Numbered from the stretch's first letter, positions 9,651-20,897 are shown. The stretch: 64,000 nt of DNA from Ceratothoa steindachneri (GCA_963969495.1 OZ018317.1:30524503-30588502), one strand, 5' to 3'. Notes: generated from the sequence alone by a model not told the origin. A program made the numbers and translations.

Positions 9651-12310
9651 TTAATTTTTCCTCTTCTTCTCGTTCTCCATTTTGTTCATAAGATGCATGT
9701 TGCCCTTCATGAAAATTAGCATGTCAAAGTTTTCATCAGACAGGGATAATCTCATGGCCCTCAGGATGTCCTTGCCCCATATAGAAATGCTCCACTGCAG
9801 CACTGGGGGAGGGGGGGAGGGGGATTACTGTGTTGAACTTGATGAACAAGTTCCGCAACACTTGCTCATCCAAGAAGGCATCATCTGTTGGCAAGTCCTT
9901 GGAGTTAGTCTCCAACCAGATCTTGACCAAGTTTGGGGCCTTGTTCTTGAGTGATATGTGGCTCCTACTGCTCTCTTTTAGCTGGGTTACACTTCTGAAG
10001 AAGGTCTCCTTCTCAGTGTTGCTGCCTCCACTGTTGCTGCTCGCTTCGTAAGACTGCTGCCTCATGGCCTCCTTGACCTTACCCTTCATGCGTTTCCTCA
10101 CCTTGGCGACCTTGGTGTTGTCATACTTTTCTAGCCAGATGAGGCAAAACATGGGGTGGAAGGCAGTAGCCAGCTGGCATTCCTCATCCTCCAGGAGGAT
10201 CCTAAACCTTTTGTCGATGCCTGCCAAAAGTGCGTCGACTAAGGGGCTACAGTAGACGAGGCCCTTGAAGTTCAAGTCCTTAAGACTGAAGATTGTTGCA
10301 GCAACTATTGGCAGCAGAGTCCCAAGGTACGTTTGTTCCTCCCCCTGGATCTTGTCGAGCGCTTTGGCCACCGGTGACATGACCTGGAAATAAAACCATG
10401 AAGAATTAGTAAATTTTAGAAATGCAAATAATAATAATATTATTTTATTATATATTTATTACCTTAGCATAGTCCTTCATTAAGTTGACATCATGGTCGT
10501 TGAAGCTGTTGACTTTTAGCTGGGTCATGACTCTGCGGATAACAGGCCTATTACTCTCCAGGATGGTGTTGAGGACCACCACATAAGCATAGGTGGAGTT
10601 CCACCTCGTCGTGTTGGGGACAACCAGCCTCCTCCCCACCTCAGCGTAGATGCTGCTTGCTGCCTACAGTGCTGCGATCTTGGTTGTTCCAGAAGGAACG
10701 TGTCTCGGCATTAGCAGCACTGTAGGGCCTCTTGAACACTGCACACTGCAATGCAGCATTTGCATCCTTGCTGGCCACTTGGTTAAAGGAGTGGGCAGCA
10801 CACATCATGTGGGTTGGCAGATTGATGGGATTGCCAAAGACAGCGTTGATATCGTCAGGCACAGCCAGGAAGTCTTCCAGGGAGACATACTCCAACTCCT
10901 GCTCGTCTACGGATCTGTAAATAGAAGAGGGTAGGAAAGGGGGTAAAGAAAAAATAATAGCGCAAGCGTGTTGCGAACAGCTTCCCGCGTCGCTGGACCA
11001 CTGTTAGCCAGCGGCAAATCCACTCTGCCATCCTGAGTCTCAAAAAAGACTCATTTAAACGAAGCTTTTAAGCCGCTCGCTTGCACTTCTCGTACGCTAT
11101 AAATCGATCTAACAGGGTAGCCTCAGCAGCAGCATCAGGGTTGGTGTCCACATTCTGAACCACTGGCAGGTCTGGCAGTGTGTCATCTTCTGCACCAAAC
11201 TGAACAAGACATTTACAAAGTTGCTACCATTGTCTGTGGTATTCCTGGAATAGAAAGACAGTCTCAGGTATTTTTTTATAAAATTACAGTCATTAAATAT
11301 TAAAAGTGAATTAAGTTTCTAGATAAAAATAATGTAAAATTTATATGAAAAAGAATTCTGATACAAATTGTTAATGGAACTAATAAAGTAATATTACTAT
11401 ACTATCAATTATCTAACTTGGTGACTATTTTCTCAATGTGCAATTCATAATGGACGTTGCCCATGGCCTGTGCAAACACATCATAGGTATGATAGCCTCT
11501 CAGCGTGATGCACGCAAGCACTGCTTTCTGCCTCTGCTTGGTGGTGAAGTCCAACCAGTGCACAGTCATTCCCAGGTAGCCTTTCTTGTGGGCAAACCAG
11601 CAGTCAGCTGTGGTGACCCCCCATTTGACATCGCTAAGAACTCTGAAATTTGAAAACATATATAATGTTTAAATTATAAGTGAAAATTTAAATATTGGGA
11701 ATATAAATTAACTCAAGTATATAAAAGATAAAACTATGTCAAATAATCAATTACCTGATCAAGTACTGCTTCAAGTCAGTATGCAAATCAACGATTCGCC
11801 TGCCCAGTGTCCTCCTAGACATGGAGCTGTTGCTGGGGTTCAGCGTCTTGATCAGCCTATCGAACTTGTCAGACTCTACAACGTGGAGTGACAGCATGTT
11901 GGCTACGAACAGGTCCACAATACTTTGATCCACAGCAGCCTGGGGTATGCCACTACCAGTAGCAGCGATGTCAAAGGACTCGGCAATGGTTTTCCGGCTG
12001 GCTTTCTTGCCAGAAGGAGGTGAAAACAGACTCGATAATTCAGAAGTGCTGCTCTCGTTGTTGGAACCATAAGACAACCTCTTCTTGCCATGTGCCCCTT
12101 GATTGGCACATTCCTGGGCAGGCAGAACTTGCAGTCGAAAATCAACTATTCTCCTTCCTTTGACTTTATCAAGCAGTAGTCGTCAACATGGGGCCAGTGG
12201 TTCTGGGCACTGGCAGTATCAACCTCGACGATGTTAACACTGTTGACATCGACAGATTCAACAACTGTTGACTCAACAGATTCAAGTTCATGAGATACCC
12301 TGATGACTTA
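9651..12310 (-). pseudogene. hAT transposase, multi-exon, decayed
   Basis: Domains from N to C: an acidic leader and damaged BED zinc finger (FDCKFCLP, about 12130) with a stop; a segment ending HTDLKQYLIR at about 11755; a splice donor CAG|GTAATTG and acceptor TTTCAG|AG that join it to VKWGVTTADCWF (first catalytic Asp, about 11610); NTTDNGSNFVNVLF (second Asp, about 11200); THMMCAAHSFNQVASKD (about 10800); VPNTTRWNSTYAY; a 79-bp intron at 10384-10462 with AAG|GTAATA and TTCCAG|G; LDKIQGEEQTYLGTLLP; the C-terminal dimerisation block NTVIPLPPSPSAAVE; and, after a frameshift near 9760, MRLSLSDENFD to TAA at 9651-9653. Frameshifts near 11180 and 9760, plus stops, inactivate it. The splice sites and DDE positions make the assignment firm. 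Confidence 0.85.
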
Positions 12311-13652
12311 TAAATTTCAAAATCACACTAGTATCTGGATTGAAAATCTGAAAATAATAGAAAATTCGAAAACACACAAGTGCCTTTGAAAGATTACGTG
12401 ATAGGATTTGTAATGGTTTTCCGGCTTCTTTCTTTATTTATAAACAACTCAAATTAACTATATATGGAAAAAGGTTTATTAAATGAATTTGGACCTAAAA
12501 AACATCGGAGTAGAAAAGTGAACAAGTGCAGGGGACCGTAGCCACCTTGAGGACAATAGTAGCAATATAATATATGTAATATTTGTTGTGCAATACGCAA
12601 TAATAATAATAAATTAATAATAATATTAATAAACACTGTATTTTAATTTTAAATGTATACCTGAGCCAATATATATTCTATTGAATCTTTAATCAAAAGG
12701 CATTTTATATGGATATTAAGCTATATCTTCAACTAAAGTCTAAAATCATAAACAATATAAATATTTGAAACTATTATATAACGTGGCTAATAAGTAATTA
12801 ACAAAATGGATCTTACAATATAGAAAATATAATTTGGCTATGCAAATACTAGAATATCAAATGAATGTATGCAAATGTTTAATATATTATAATAATGAAA
12901 CTTGACTTATTTATTTTCTCTCAATTAGCACTAATGGTATCGCTATAATGACATATACTCACGTTGTAACCGTAATAGCTCTTCAGACTGAAGTGTAGCC
13001 TCTTTCTACCGGCGCTTCCTTTTATTTATAGCGCTGCGTTGCGTGCTACGAGTATGGTGCAATATCTTATTTGTTTATTAAAGAAACTTTATATGATCTA
13101 TTAATAGAAAATAATTGCTTAAATATCGAATACATAAAATATAATTTTGAACTCACAATTCGAAGTTTGATTAAAAAGTTATTTATAATAATAAGACTCT
13201 ACATCTGTATTTAAAATCTGAAAATAATAGAAAATTTTAAACGTTTATCTGTTTCTGAATTTTTGCAGTTAGCGGACTTGAGTTAACGGAAGTTAATTAG
13301 TCCGATAATGATTTCCAAAGTTAATTAAAAGTTTTTTCGTTAACGAAAATATTAACTTCGTTAATTACCGATTAACGGTTTAGTTCCCAGGCTTGGTTTC
13401 TTCTATGAAGCAGACAGCAAAAGTATGGTTTATACTTTTTATTAATTAATTAAGAAAAGATAAAAAGGAGATTGAAGCAATACAGTTTCCAAACAGAAAT
13501 GAGTGTAAATGAATTATTTAACCGATCACCTACCTGAGTCTCTTATTCATATTTCATACTTTGTATTGTTTATAAATGTAAACAATAACAGATATTTTGT
13601 AAATTTCAGAGTTTAGCTTACAATATCTTGTTTTCTTTTATTATCGTAGTTT

Positions 13653-13654
<2 letters not shown>

Positions 13655-13729
<75 letters not shown>
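13655..13729. repeat. (TA)n microsatellite
   Basis: About 37 perfect TA units, just outside the right end of the hAT element and upstream of the integrase fragment. 13404-13654, between them, is AT-rich with no gene seen. Confidence 0.97.
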
Positions 13730-13732
<3 letters not shown>

Positions 13733-13764
13733 TGGAATGAAGAATGATGTTCATTAACATGACA

Positions 13765-14085
13765 AAGCCTCCAAAATATGTTTGCCACAAATGCAAAAAA
13801 TCAGCAAGGAGGCTCCCCCACTCAACAGCATACGAGCGCCTGCAGAATCATGGAGCTTTGTGGAAATTGATTTGATTGGTCCTCTTCAGGAAACACCAAA
13901 TGGAAATAAATACATAGTTGCTGCCACTGACCATTTCTCCAAGTGGACTGAAACAACAGGTATACCAGATAAGAGTGCAAATTTAGTAGCACATTTTTGT
14001 ACTTCGAAATTTGATGCCCTGTCTGTATGGACACTCTGATTAGTAATCGGGAGAGGTGGGTCAAAATATCTCTTTTTAATACTAA
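13765..14085 (+). pseudogene. Integrase (rve) core fragment, GIN/Ginger or Ty3 type
   Basis: DDE integrase core that would join transposon ends to target DNA. A zinc-finger end (CHKCKK in one frame) precedes KISKEAPPLNSIRAPAESW, FVEIDLIGPLQETPNGNKY and AATDHFSKWTETTGIPDKSA, with the first Asp in EIDLIGPL. Near 14020 a frameshift leads to MDTLISNRERWVK, which fits the second catalytic block (normally ISDxGREF) with Asp replaced by Asn. No third block was found downstream, so it is a broken fragment of about 100 residues. The wording resembles GIN-1/Ginger2 integrases more than the two gypsy elements elsewhere in the window; the call is inference. Confidence 0.65.
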
Positions 14086-14499
14086 ATCCTACAGGTAATA
14101 TCAAACTTCAACCTGAGTGGATTCAGAGGTCAGTAGAGTATTATAATGTTACTTTAAAATAATTTCACACAAGTAGGTAAAAGTAGTGACCCAAATAATT
14201 ACTCAATGAAAAAAACTACTTGCGTTCTGAGAAACTCTTTGAGCGTAAAAGTCTGATTTATGTTTTAGTGTCAATGTAATAGTAAAGGCAAAATATCAAA
14301 TATATTAAATATCAAATAATCATTCTTAAAGTAAGATACAAGACTTAATTGAAGTTTAATAAAATTTTGATTCATTTTGATATATTGACATCAGACTTAT
14401 CAGGCCTACTCAGTGGAAAGAGTAACCATATGTTTTTCTCATGTAGGAGTACTGTCGCTAGCGCTGGGCCGCCTGCCTTTGTGAATAAAAACAAGGGCT
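14086..14499. other. Non-coding interior of the TIR element
   Basis: AT-rich DNA with no supported gene. It separates the integrase fragment from the dimeric repeat. No continuation of the integrase was found in any frame. Confidence 0.4.
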
Positions 14500-15240
14500 G
14501 ATTACCAAAGTCGAGTGCTCTCACCTATTCTGATTTATGACCTAACTAGCTTCAAAACTATCAATAATTTCCTGATTAGCCTTAGGAAGACCTCGGTAAT
14601 TATATCATTTGAAAGATAATGTAAAACAACATAAGGGTTTCAACTTTCGTTAGAATCGGTCGAATAGTTATGATGTTATTTCCAAATAACTCCTTTAGAT
14701 AACTTTGGTAGGCTTTTGACAAGTATATCATTCGAAAGATAATGTAAAACAACATAAGTGTTTAATATTTCGTTAGAATCAGCCGAATATTTACAATGTT
14801 ATTACAAAAAATAGCAAAACGGGGACAGACCGACATAGTGAAATATAAAATCGCACCCGACTAAACAAGGACTGATTTTGGATCTTACGACCTTTAAAAC
14901 TTTCAATAATTACCGAACAAACCTTGGAGGACCTTGACAATTATATCATTGGAAATAGAATGTAAAACAGCATAAGGGTTTCAAATTTCGTTCGAATCGG
15001 TCGAATAGTTATGATGTTTTTGCCAAAACAAACTAATTCCCGTGCTAATCTTGGGAGGACCTTGGCAATTATATCATTCGAAAGGGAATGTAAAACAACA
15101 TAAAGGTTTCAAATTTCGTTACAATCGGTCGACTAGTTACAATGTTACTACTCCCCCACCAAAAACAAAACAAAGCAAAACAGGGACCGATCGACATAGT
15201 GTGATATAGACTCGCCCGTGACTAAAAAAAAGCGTGATTT
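14500..15240 (+). repeat. Dimeric repeat: four ~115-bp units in two ~340-bp blocks
   Basis: The core ATATCATTCGAAAGATAATG, AAAACAACATAAGGGTTTC and TCGTTAGAATCGGTCGAATA recurs at about 14600, 14730, 14940 and 15065. Units 1 and 3 share one flank and units 2 and 4 another (GGGACAGACCGACATAGTG / GGGACCGATCGACATAGTG), so the array is an A-B, A-B duplication with a shift of about 340 bp. No coding or tRNA signal. Confidence 0.85.
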
Positions 15241-15677
15241 TTATTACCGCGTAGCTCCGTCACAGTTTATCCTATCGAAAAAAAATAAATAAATAGCATC
15301 AGAATGCTGAGCATTTTTTCTTTCTAATGTTGTATGACTTGCTATGGTAATTCAAAGAACATGAAATCGTTGTGTGATGCAATATTAAGAGGGGGGAAAT
15401 GGCCACACATAACTTGTTATACAAATTTATTGCAAATACATGTTCACATTTGGAATATCAAAACAAAATTTCATGTAGGTCTGTATCAGCATTAGTTTTT
15501 CTCACGAAATCTCGAAAAAAAAGACAGTTAATTTTTAATTTTCTTCATCAAAATTTCAATTTTGAATAATTTTTAAATATATCTGACCACAAAGCCACAA
15601 CATCTGTATGTTTGCGACCATTTTATCACAAAAAGTTGACAATTAAGAAGAGTGAAAAAGGAAATCGATTAGCACGT
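15241..15677. other. Non-coding, no feature recognised
   Basis: AT-rich DNA between the dimeric repeat and the right arm. It has homopolymer A runs and no supported frame. Confidence 0.4.
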
Positions 15678-15840
15678 TAGAGGGGTGTATTCTGGCCTGC
15701 AGGGGTACAGTCTGTCCTAGGCTATTTTATACCACTGGGTATAGTTTGGCCTAGGACAGTTTATTCACTGGGGTATACTCTGGCCTGAGAAAAACTATAC
15801 CCGGGTATAATCTAAGCGGGAGTTAATTTGGCCTATTACA
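15678..15840 (-). repeat. Right inverted arm with AGGCC/TATACCCC subrepeats
   Basis: Reverse complement begins TGTAATAGGCC and carries TATACCCGGG, AGGCCAGAGTATACCCC and AGGCCAAACTATACCC in the order seen in the left arm at 8357-8523. It ends the putative large TIR element. Confidence 0.8.
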
Positions 15841-16718
15841 TATGTAGAAACTTTAAATGAATTTATAAAAAGAAACGTAAGAGTGGAATATAGTAATTTT
15901 CAATTAATAAATATAAAACTAGTATAAAATCTACAGGAAATAATTACAATCTTATCTTTTTAATATATTTATTATAAATCGGGTTGAATAAACGAAAAAA
16001 AGGATATGAATTGGGGCTCTGAAAGTGGAGAAACGGTGACATTTTGCAACAATACAAGGCCTAAGAAGTAAGTCATTCTTTCGTCGTGATATAAAGATGT
16101 ATTGTATTAATTCCTTGTTTATTGTAAGATTTGATAGTTGTGTAAGAAATGATAAAATATGTTAATGTAAGTTGAGAGAACATATTTGATGTTACGAGAA
16201 CTGATTAAATATATAAATTTATTATAAGTGATTCTTAAAAAGCCACATTCATGTATGCGGGCCGTTGATGCAAAGAGGGAGATTGACTGTGTCTAAGGAT
16301 GAATTCTTTTATCAAGAAAATACATCTGAATACGATTCAAAAGTTCACTCTGAATAAAGAATATTGAATCCAGCTCCAAGATTCTTTTTACCTTTGAGGA
16401 AATCTCTGATCAACATTTTCCCAGCCTACTATAAAGCAAGAAGAGAGCTTTCTAATCTTTTGGAGCCACAGTATAAGCTAACAGGCAACCGGCAAGCCGA
16501 ATTAAGAAACCCATTTGGCTGCCATAAGAGTAGTACCACCACTCAGTGACAAATCACCCGTGGTAATCCCACTACTCTCGAAGAGGCTTACCTCAGCCAT
16601 CAACATATAAACTATTCCACCTATCCATTAATTATTTTCACTGTAAAAAAAAGAATGTTTACGTTGATTAAAATGAGAGTAAAGGCTTATACATTTTGTA
16701 ATTATGACCCCTTGTGAA
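15841..16718. other. AT-rich intergenic DNA with one LTR-like block
   Basis: No supported gene. The only identified piece is the 16526-16600 block shared with 8075-8165. A short open frame at 16364-16549 has no family match and overlaps that repeat, so I do not call it. Confidence 0.45.
16526..16600 (+). repeat. LTR-like block, copy 2
   Basis: Same string order as 8075-8165 (AGTAGTACCACC, ACAAATCACCCGTGGTAATC, ACTACTCTCGAAGAGGCTTA, CCTCAGCC). Probably a fragment of the LTR of a gypsy-1 relative. Confidence 0.6.
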
Positions 16719-17665
16719 GGGTCTTTCAATAAGTTCGCTCGATTTTTAAATGTAAATAAAACAAGTTGTTTGTGATATATGCACTCAATTTATTTTAAAT
16801 TTGAAAGTACATTTTATGGCATTAAATGTGAAATATAACGTCGTTCAAATGTCCGCCGTGGCTTCGCTTGGTGGAACGTATTCGGGAGGCCCAATTTTCG
16901 ATGACTTTGTCGCATAAATCTGGCTGAATTTGCTGGATGGTGTTCGTTATGTTGACTTTGAGGACATCAACTAATTGTGGATTATTCGCATAGACCTGCG
17001 ATTTAAGGTGGCCCCAAAGAAAGTAATTTAATGGCGTTAAATCGCATGATCTCGGTGGCCAGTTGACATCGCCGCCGCGCCAGATGATCCTGCCCTAAAA
17101 GTGCTGCTGCAAAATTTCTATCGTGGCGTGCGCAGTGTGGCACGTAGCGCCGTCCTGTTGGAACCACATGTCGTCAGTATCCATATCAGGCATATAATCC
17201 AGTTGAGGCGACAAGAAGTTGCTTATCCTCGGTCTGTAGGTCTCGCCGGTAACGGTTATGGCAATCTCATCTTGGTTCTCCAAAAAATACGGACCGATGA
17301 TTCCGTTAGACGAAAATCCGCACTAAACATTGACTTTGTTGGGATGCAATTGGTGCTGGTGTATCTCATGTGGATTGAGTTCGTCCCAAATCCAACAATT
17401 TTGCTTGTTCATAAATCCATTTATCCAAAAATGGGCCTCGTCGCTGTGGCGAGGATAAAATCACGTAATGCGCGGAACGTTTGTCGAACGGAGCACTGAT
17501 TTTGATAATAATATTTGATGATTTGCACACGCTATTTAACGCTATAACCTTCCATCGTATCTTGCCAAGTACTACTGAACAGTTCACAGTTAGGTTGCCA
17601 GATGTTGCTTTAACAACATGGCCACTATCGCCTGACAAAGCTTGAGCGTCCTTGTTGAAAGACCC
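16719..17665 (-). mobile_element. Short mariner-like element with TIRs
   Basis: The left end AGGGTCTTTCAATAAGTTCG (16718-16737) matches the inverted right end AGGGTCTTTCAACAAGGACG, giving a TIR of about 24 bp with few mismatches. A TA dinucleotide adjoins the right end. At about 950 bp it is shorter than a full mariner (about 1.3 kb), and the transposase N-terminal helix-turn-helix is missing, so it is an internally deleted copy. Confidence 0.82.
16822..17500 (-). pseudogene. Mariner-like transposase, N-terminally deleted
   Basis: Minus-strand DDE transposase. DEAHFWINGF near 17450 holds the first Asp; GFSSNGIIGPYFLEN follows a stop. WFQQDGATCHTAHAT (about 17150) holds the second Asp, and WPPRSCDLTPLNYFLWG (about 17030) the third. 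The chain ends GGHLNDVIFHI at TAA 16822-16824, the usual end of this arthropod-type Tc1/mariner group. There are two in-frame stops. Residues upstream of the first Asp, including the DNA-binding domain, are not recognised. Flanking TIRs confirm the boundaries. Confidence 0.85.
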
Positions 17666-18060
17666 TATACCTGAAGTGTTGAACTTAAATATGTAGATCA
17701 TTTTCATCAACTAAATCTATTTTAGTACAAAATACATTGATAGGATATGATGCTTGTATTACCTCAGGGCTTATGGGAGTGTTAGGAGTGATTAACAAAA
17801 TTATTTGTTTTCGTTTACTTAACAAGATTACAACTTTTTTTTTTAATTCATATAAAAGTGATCTTAGAAGGTGATATTGAAAGTGATCTTCAAAATCACA
17901 TATTCTGGTGATCTGATCTTGATCTTCCCGATCACTAGAGTTGTTGATCTTGTACATATCTGCGAGTTACTATATGTAGACTGATCCATTCGATTTTCAG
18001 TGTAACTGCCCGTCCTCATGAGGTTATCTGCATTTCAATAAATTACTGCTTTCTTTATAT
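17666..18060. other. No feature recognised
   Basis: AT-rich DNA with several GATCTT repeats between the mariner and the I-clade remnant. No supported frame. Confidence 0.4.
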
Positions 18061-19698
18061 CTTTTGAGGTGTTTAAGTCGATTGATGAAGCCTCCGGCAA
18101 CCTCATCGGCGTGGGTCTAACTACAATTCCTAGAACGTCTGGTATTTGCCTACCGTTCACTTCCTTGGGGGCCGGCAAAGTGTTATACGGTTCTTAGAGA
18201 GAAGTTGCATTCATACATCATAAGCTTAAATTGAAAGATTTTAATGTGGAGGAATTTCATCGCGCCATCGCTAGGTTCATATATCTTTTGAAGCACGCTC
18301 GCCGCTATTCTTGGCGGTGATACGTGTTTTCACTTAACGAGAAGACCTCTCTTGGCAAGGTGTTGAAACAAGTCCAAAGGATCCAAGGCAAGTTCTCATA
18401 TATCCTCCTCCTATTTTCCCGAAGAACGGGACCGCAATCTCGTAACTCACGTCCGTTACGGAGTCTATCCCCGCCTCTTTCTCCACCAGCATCCATGGCA
18501 CGTCATAGGGTCGCCGAAGGCCATCGACTTGACTTGACTTCCAAATTCGGATACCCCTTCAGCTACAGGTGTCCGATGAGTGGTTGGCGTTCCGCTATTC
18601 TGAACCGCCACGGGCCCAGATGATGCTCCGTATGCCTGGCTTTGAAAACTAGGTAAGTGAAGCTTTTCATTTTTGCTAGATTTGTTCAACTGGATCTGGG
18701 CAGAGTTTATCTTCCCGGACTCCTGAGAAAATGCTAATGTGCTCGCTTTTTGCAAGCCGGAGAGAGATCAATCTACCTTGATCGGTTCCTGCATAATTTC
18801 TTAAGCCTCCTGCATGTGCAAGTTGATTGAGAAATTTGGTAAATATTGAAATTATCATTCTTCCTGGATAGCGGAGGTCATATTTCGTCTGCAAGGTGCG
18901 ATTTTCACAAGTTACACTCTACTTCGACTGGAAAATGCTATCTGCGATGTCTTCTTTCGTAGACTGCACTACCCCACGGCGTTTTTCTATCTCTAGAAGG
19001 CATATGATGCCACATGGCGATACGATATTATGGAGACCCTACGCATGATGGACCGATGGGATGCCTCCCATTTTTCACATCTGAATTCCAATGAGATCGG
19101 TGATTCTGCGAAGGGGGAAGATGCCGGTCCAATAAAGCAGGAAAAAGGCGCCCTGCAGTGAATTATATTCGGGCTCACACTCTTTGCTCTGAGCACCAAA
19201 CTGTACTACCTCGTTGCTAATGAAGATGCTCTCACTACGTTGACGACCTTTCGTTCTGTCTTGGTGTGGCCCTAATTAAAACTCTGAACGTCGACTCCCA
19301 AAGGCATCGAACTACATCTCTTACTAAAGGGAATCGCACTTGTTTCGGTTTTCCTTGGCCAAGACAATAATATGCTCTTCTGCCACAATCCATGACTTCA
19401 ACACATTCAGGTTTGTTCCTTAGTAAGGTTTGCCTATATGTAGTAGGTTGCACTTTTCCCGTTTGTTTGTTTTTCACTTATCCCTTACCAGAGAGGCTCG
19501 TTTTCGCAGCTTCAGTGTCTTTTCTACCTATGATCTGGACATTCTTCGGTTTGTGATGTCCAGTATCCAGAATGCTGATTGGCTACGGACTTCCTTTTGT
19601 TACCGATCATTGGTTCGTTCGAAACTTCATTAATGCTTTGAGTTTCACCCCTCGCAACCGAGTGTGAATGGTATAAGGTGTACTCCATCCACTACAAC
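18061..19698 (+). pseudogene. Degenerate I-clade LINE ORF2 (linker to RT)
   Basis: Nucleotide-level relative of the I-clade element at 44878-46590. CCGGCAACCTCATCGGCGTG, ACAATTCCTAGAACGTCTGG, CACTTAACGAGAAGACC, GAAGGCCATCGACTTGACTT and GGCGATACGATATTATGGAG have clear counterparts there in the same order, and the match fades near 19690. All frames are interrupted many times; no intact RT motif remains. It is an old copy, far more diverged than 41177-48105. Confidence 0.82.
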
Positions 19699-20611
19699 CG
19701 TCTTCCTTAGCTCCCTGTGCTTATCGTACGACAACATAACATTTTTTTGTTTGCTTCTATGGCTTCTTTTCTCTTATTTGTTTATTTATTTTGTTGGTTT
19801 GGCTTGTTGCCTTTTGTTTTCGTTTTAAACATTAGCTTATTTGTAGTACTAAATCTAAAGTTGAAATTTTGTTGATTTAAAGACTTGATGGAGATCTCCA
19901 GTTGAGATACTTCATAAAAGGAGTCAGGCTACTGCATCAAGAATTCTTTGTTTTGTTTATTATATTTCATTTTCAGATAAGATCCTATACCTAATAGATA
20001 AGGTTTTGGTAGAAGGGTAATATTGTTGCCACTCATATTTTTGTAAATTGAGACGACGATAGCACCGCTTAGTTAAGGTTATTTCCGCCCTAAATTATAA
20101 TTTTTAAGGTAATTTCAAAATGGGGGATTCGCCCCCATACCTCCTGCAATTTTTAAATAAACTAGTAATATTCTTATTTCGCAAGCTCAACATTAGATTC
20201 GAATTCAAAATGCGATTGCTAAATGTCGTTAGGCCTCTAGTTTTTCTACCGCGTTCCTTGACATCAGACATATAAGCCTCATCCCAGAAATTTTATTTAA
20301 ATCAATCATATTTTCTTTAAAATTGATTAATATGAAATTTCCATATCATATTTTAATGAATAAAAATTCTTTCAAAATTATGATAATCACCATCACTAAC
20401 TCTATAATTTGAGAAAGGGATTTTTTTTAGTATTTGAATAATAATTTCATCTTAGTTTGGTTATGACTTAATGTTTTTTTTTTTGGTAAACCTGATGATC
20501 CGCGGCGCGCCCGAAAAAAGTGTATTTTTTTCAGCCGAAATCTAACACAGCAAGTTCCGTTTATGTTTCATTCACCCGCGCATGAATATTCATGCGCGTT
20601 TGAGTCCTAGT
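19699..20611. other. Non-coding, T-rich then AT-rich
   Basis: The T/G-rich start (about 19740-19830) resembles the 3' UTR style of I-clade elements but lacks their terminal hairpin. A 7-bp hairpin ATGGGGG-ATTCG-CCCCCAT lies at 20120-20138. 20500-20611 is related to the MITE-like repeats at 27950 and 30760-30958 (CATGCGCGTTTGAGTCCT). Confidence 0.5.
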
Positions 20612-20851
20612 TCAAATATACCCGGCGCCATTTTTGTAAGAAAATGCCCGAAAATAACTAAACGAAAAAGGATGTTTATTTACTTTATTGTGGTGGCTAT
20701 ACTTCTGAAAAAAGTCCCACTCAAAGCTGATTTTTTTTAAATAATGGCGATTGCTTGAGTCACGTTTAGTTTTGGTACATCTAAATTTGTAATTATCCTT
20801 AATCTCTAATGCATGACCACAAACTTCACAATCGATTGTAACCTTAATCAA
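20612..20851 (-). pseudogene. Merlin-like transposase, N-terminal fragment 1
   Basis: About 80 residues on the minus strand with a zinc-ribbon-like half, CEVCGHALEI, then KFRCTKTKRDSSNRHY, followed by LKKISFEWDFFQKYS. A second copy at 28472-28693 shares DCEVC.RALDI, and together with 28116-28406 it continues into a Merlin/ISXO2-like pattern. The DDE domain is absent. Assignment by family style only, so moderate confidence. Confidence 0.5.
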
Positions 20852-20897
20852 ATTATGATCGCCCCAAAATGTTAATAACTTTTCTCGATCCTAAAAT

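Larger units (their letters stand above)
8998..13395 (-). mobile_element. hAT DNA transposon, near complete, 8-bp TSD
   Basis: GTTTCTTC flanks the element on both sides (8990-8997 and 13396-13403), the 8-bp duplication expected of hAT. The ends read CACAGGTGGGCATC on the left and, inverted, CAAGCCTGGGAACT on the right: CA at the tip and a shared TGGG.A. Both subterminal zones are rich in GTTAAC and TTAACGAAGTTAA-like repeats. The transposase is encoded on the minus strand in several exons (9651-12310). About 1.1 kb at the 5' side (12310-13395) is AT-rich and non-coding, with promoter and subterminal sequence presumably there. Confidence 0.88.
8357..15840. mobile_element. Putative large TIR element, possibly Ginger-like, with nested insertions
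   Basis: The block is bounded by two inverted arms of about 165 bp, each built from six related subunits in the same order. Both ends start TGTAA(C/T)AGGCC when read inward. Inside are a SINE (8571-8915), a complete hAT element (8998-13395), a TA array, an integrase catalytic-core fragment (13765-14085) and a dimeric repeat (14500-15240). Removing the two dated insertions leaves about 2.7 kb. Integrase plus TGTNR-type termini are features I recall for Ginger DNA transposons; that classification is inference. No matching TSD was found (CCGG left, TATG right). Confidence 0.5.

Noticed and set aside
10650..10934. Plus-strand frames inside the hAT element (also 9682-10255, 11438-11653)
   Set aside because: Antisense shadows of minus-strand transposase exons that show conserved motifs and splice sites.
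16364..16549. Small plus-strand open frame as a possible gene
   Set aside because: No recognisable motif and it overlaps an LTR-like repeat.
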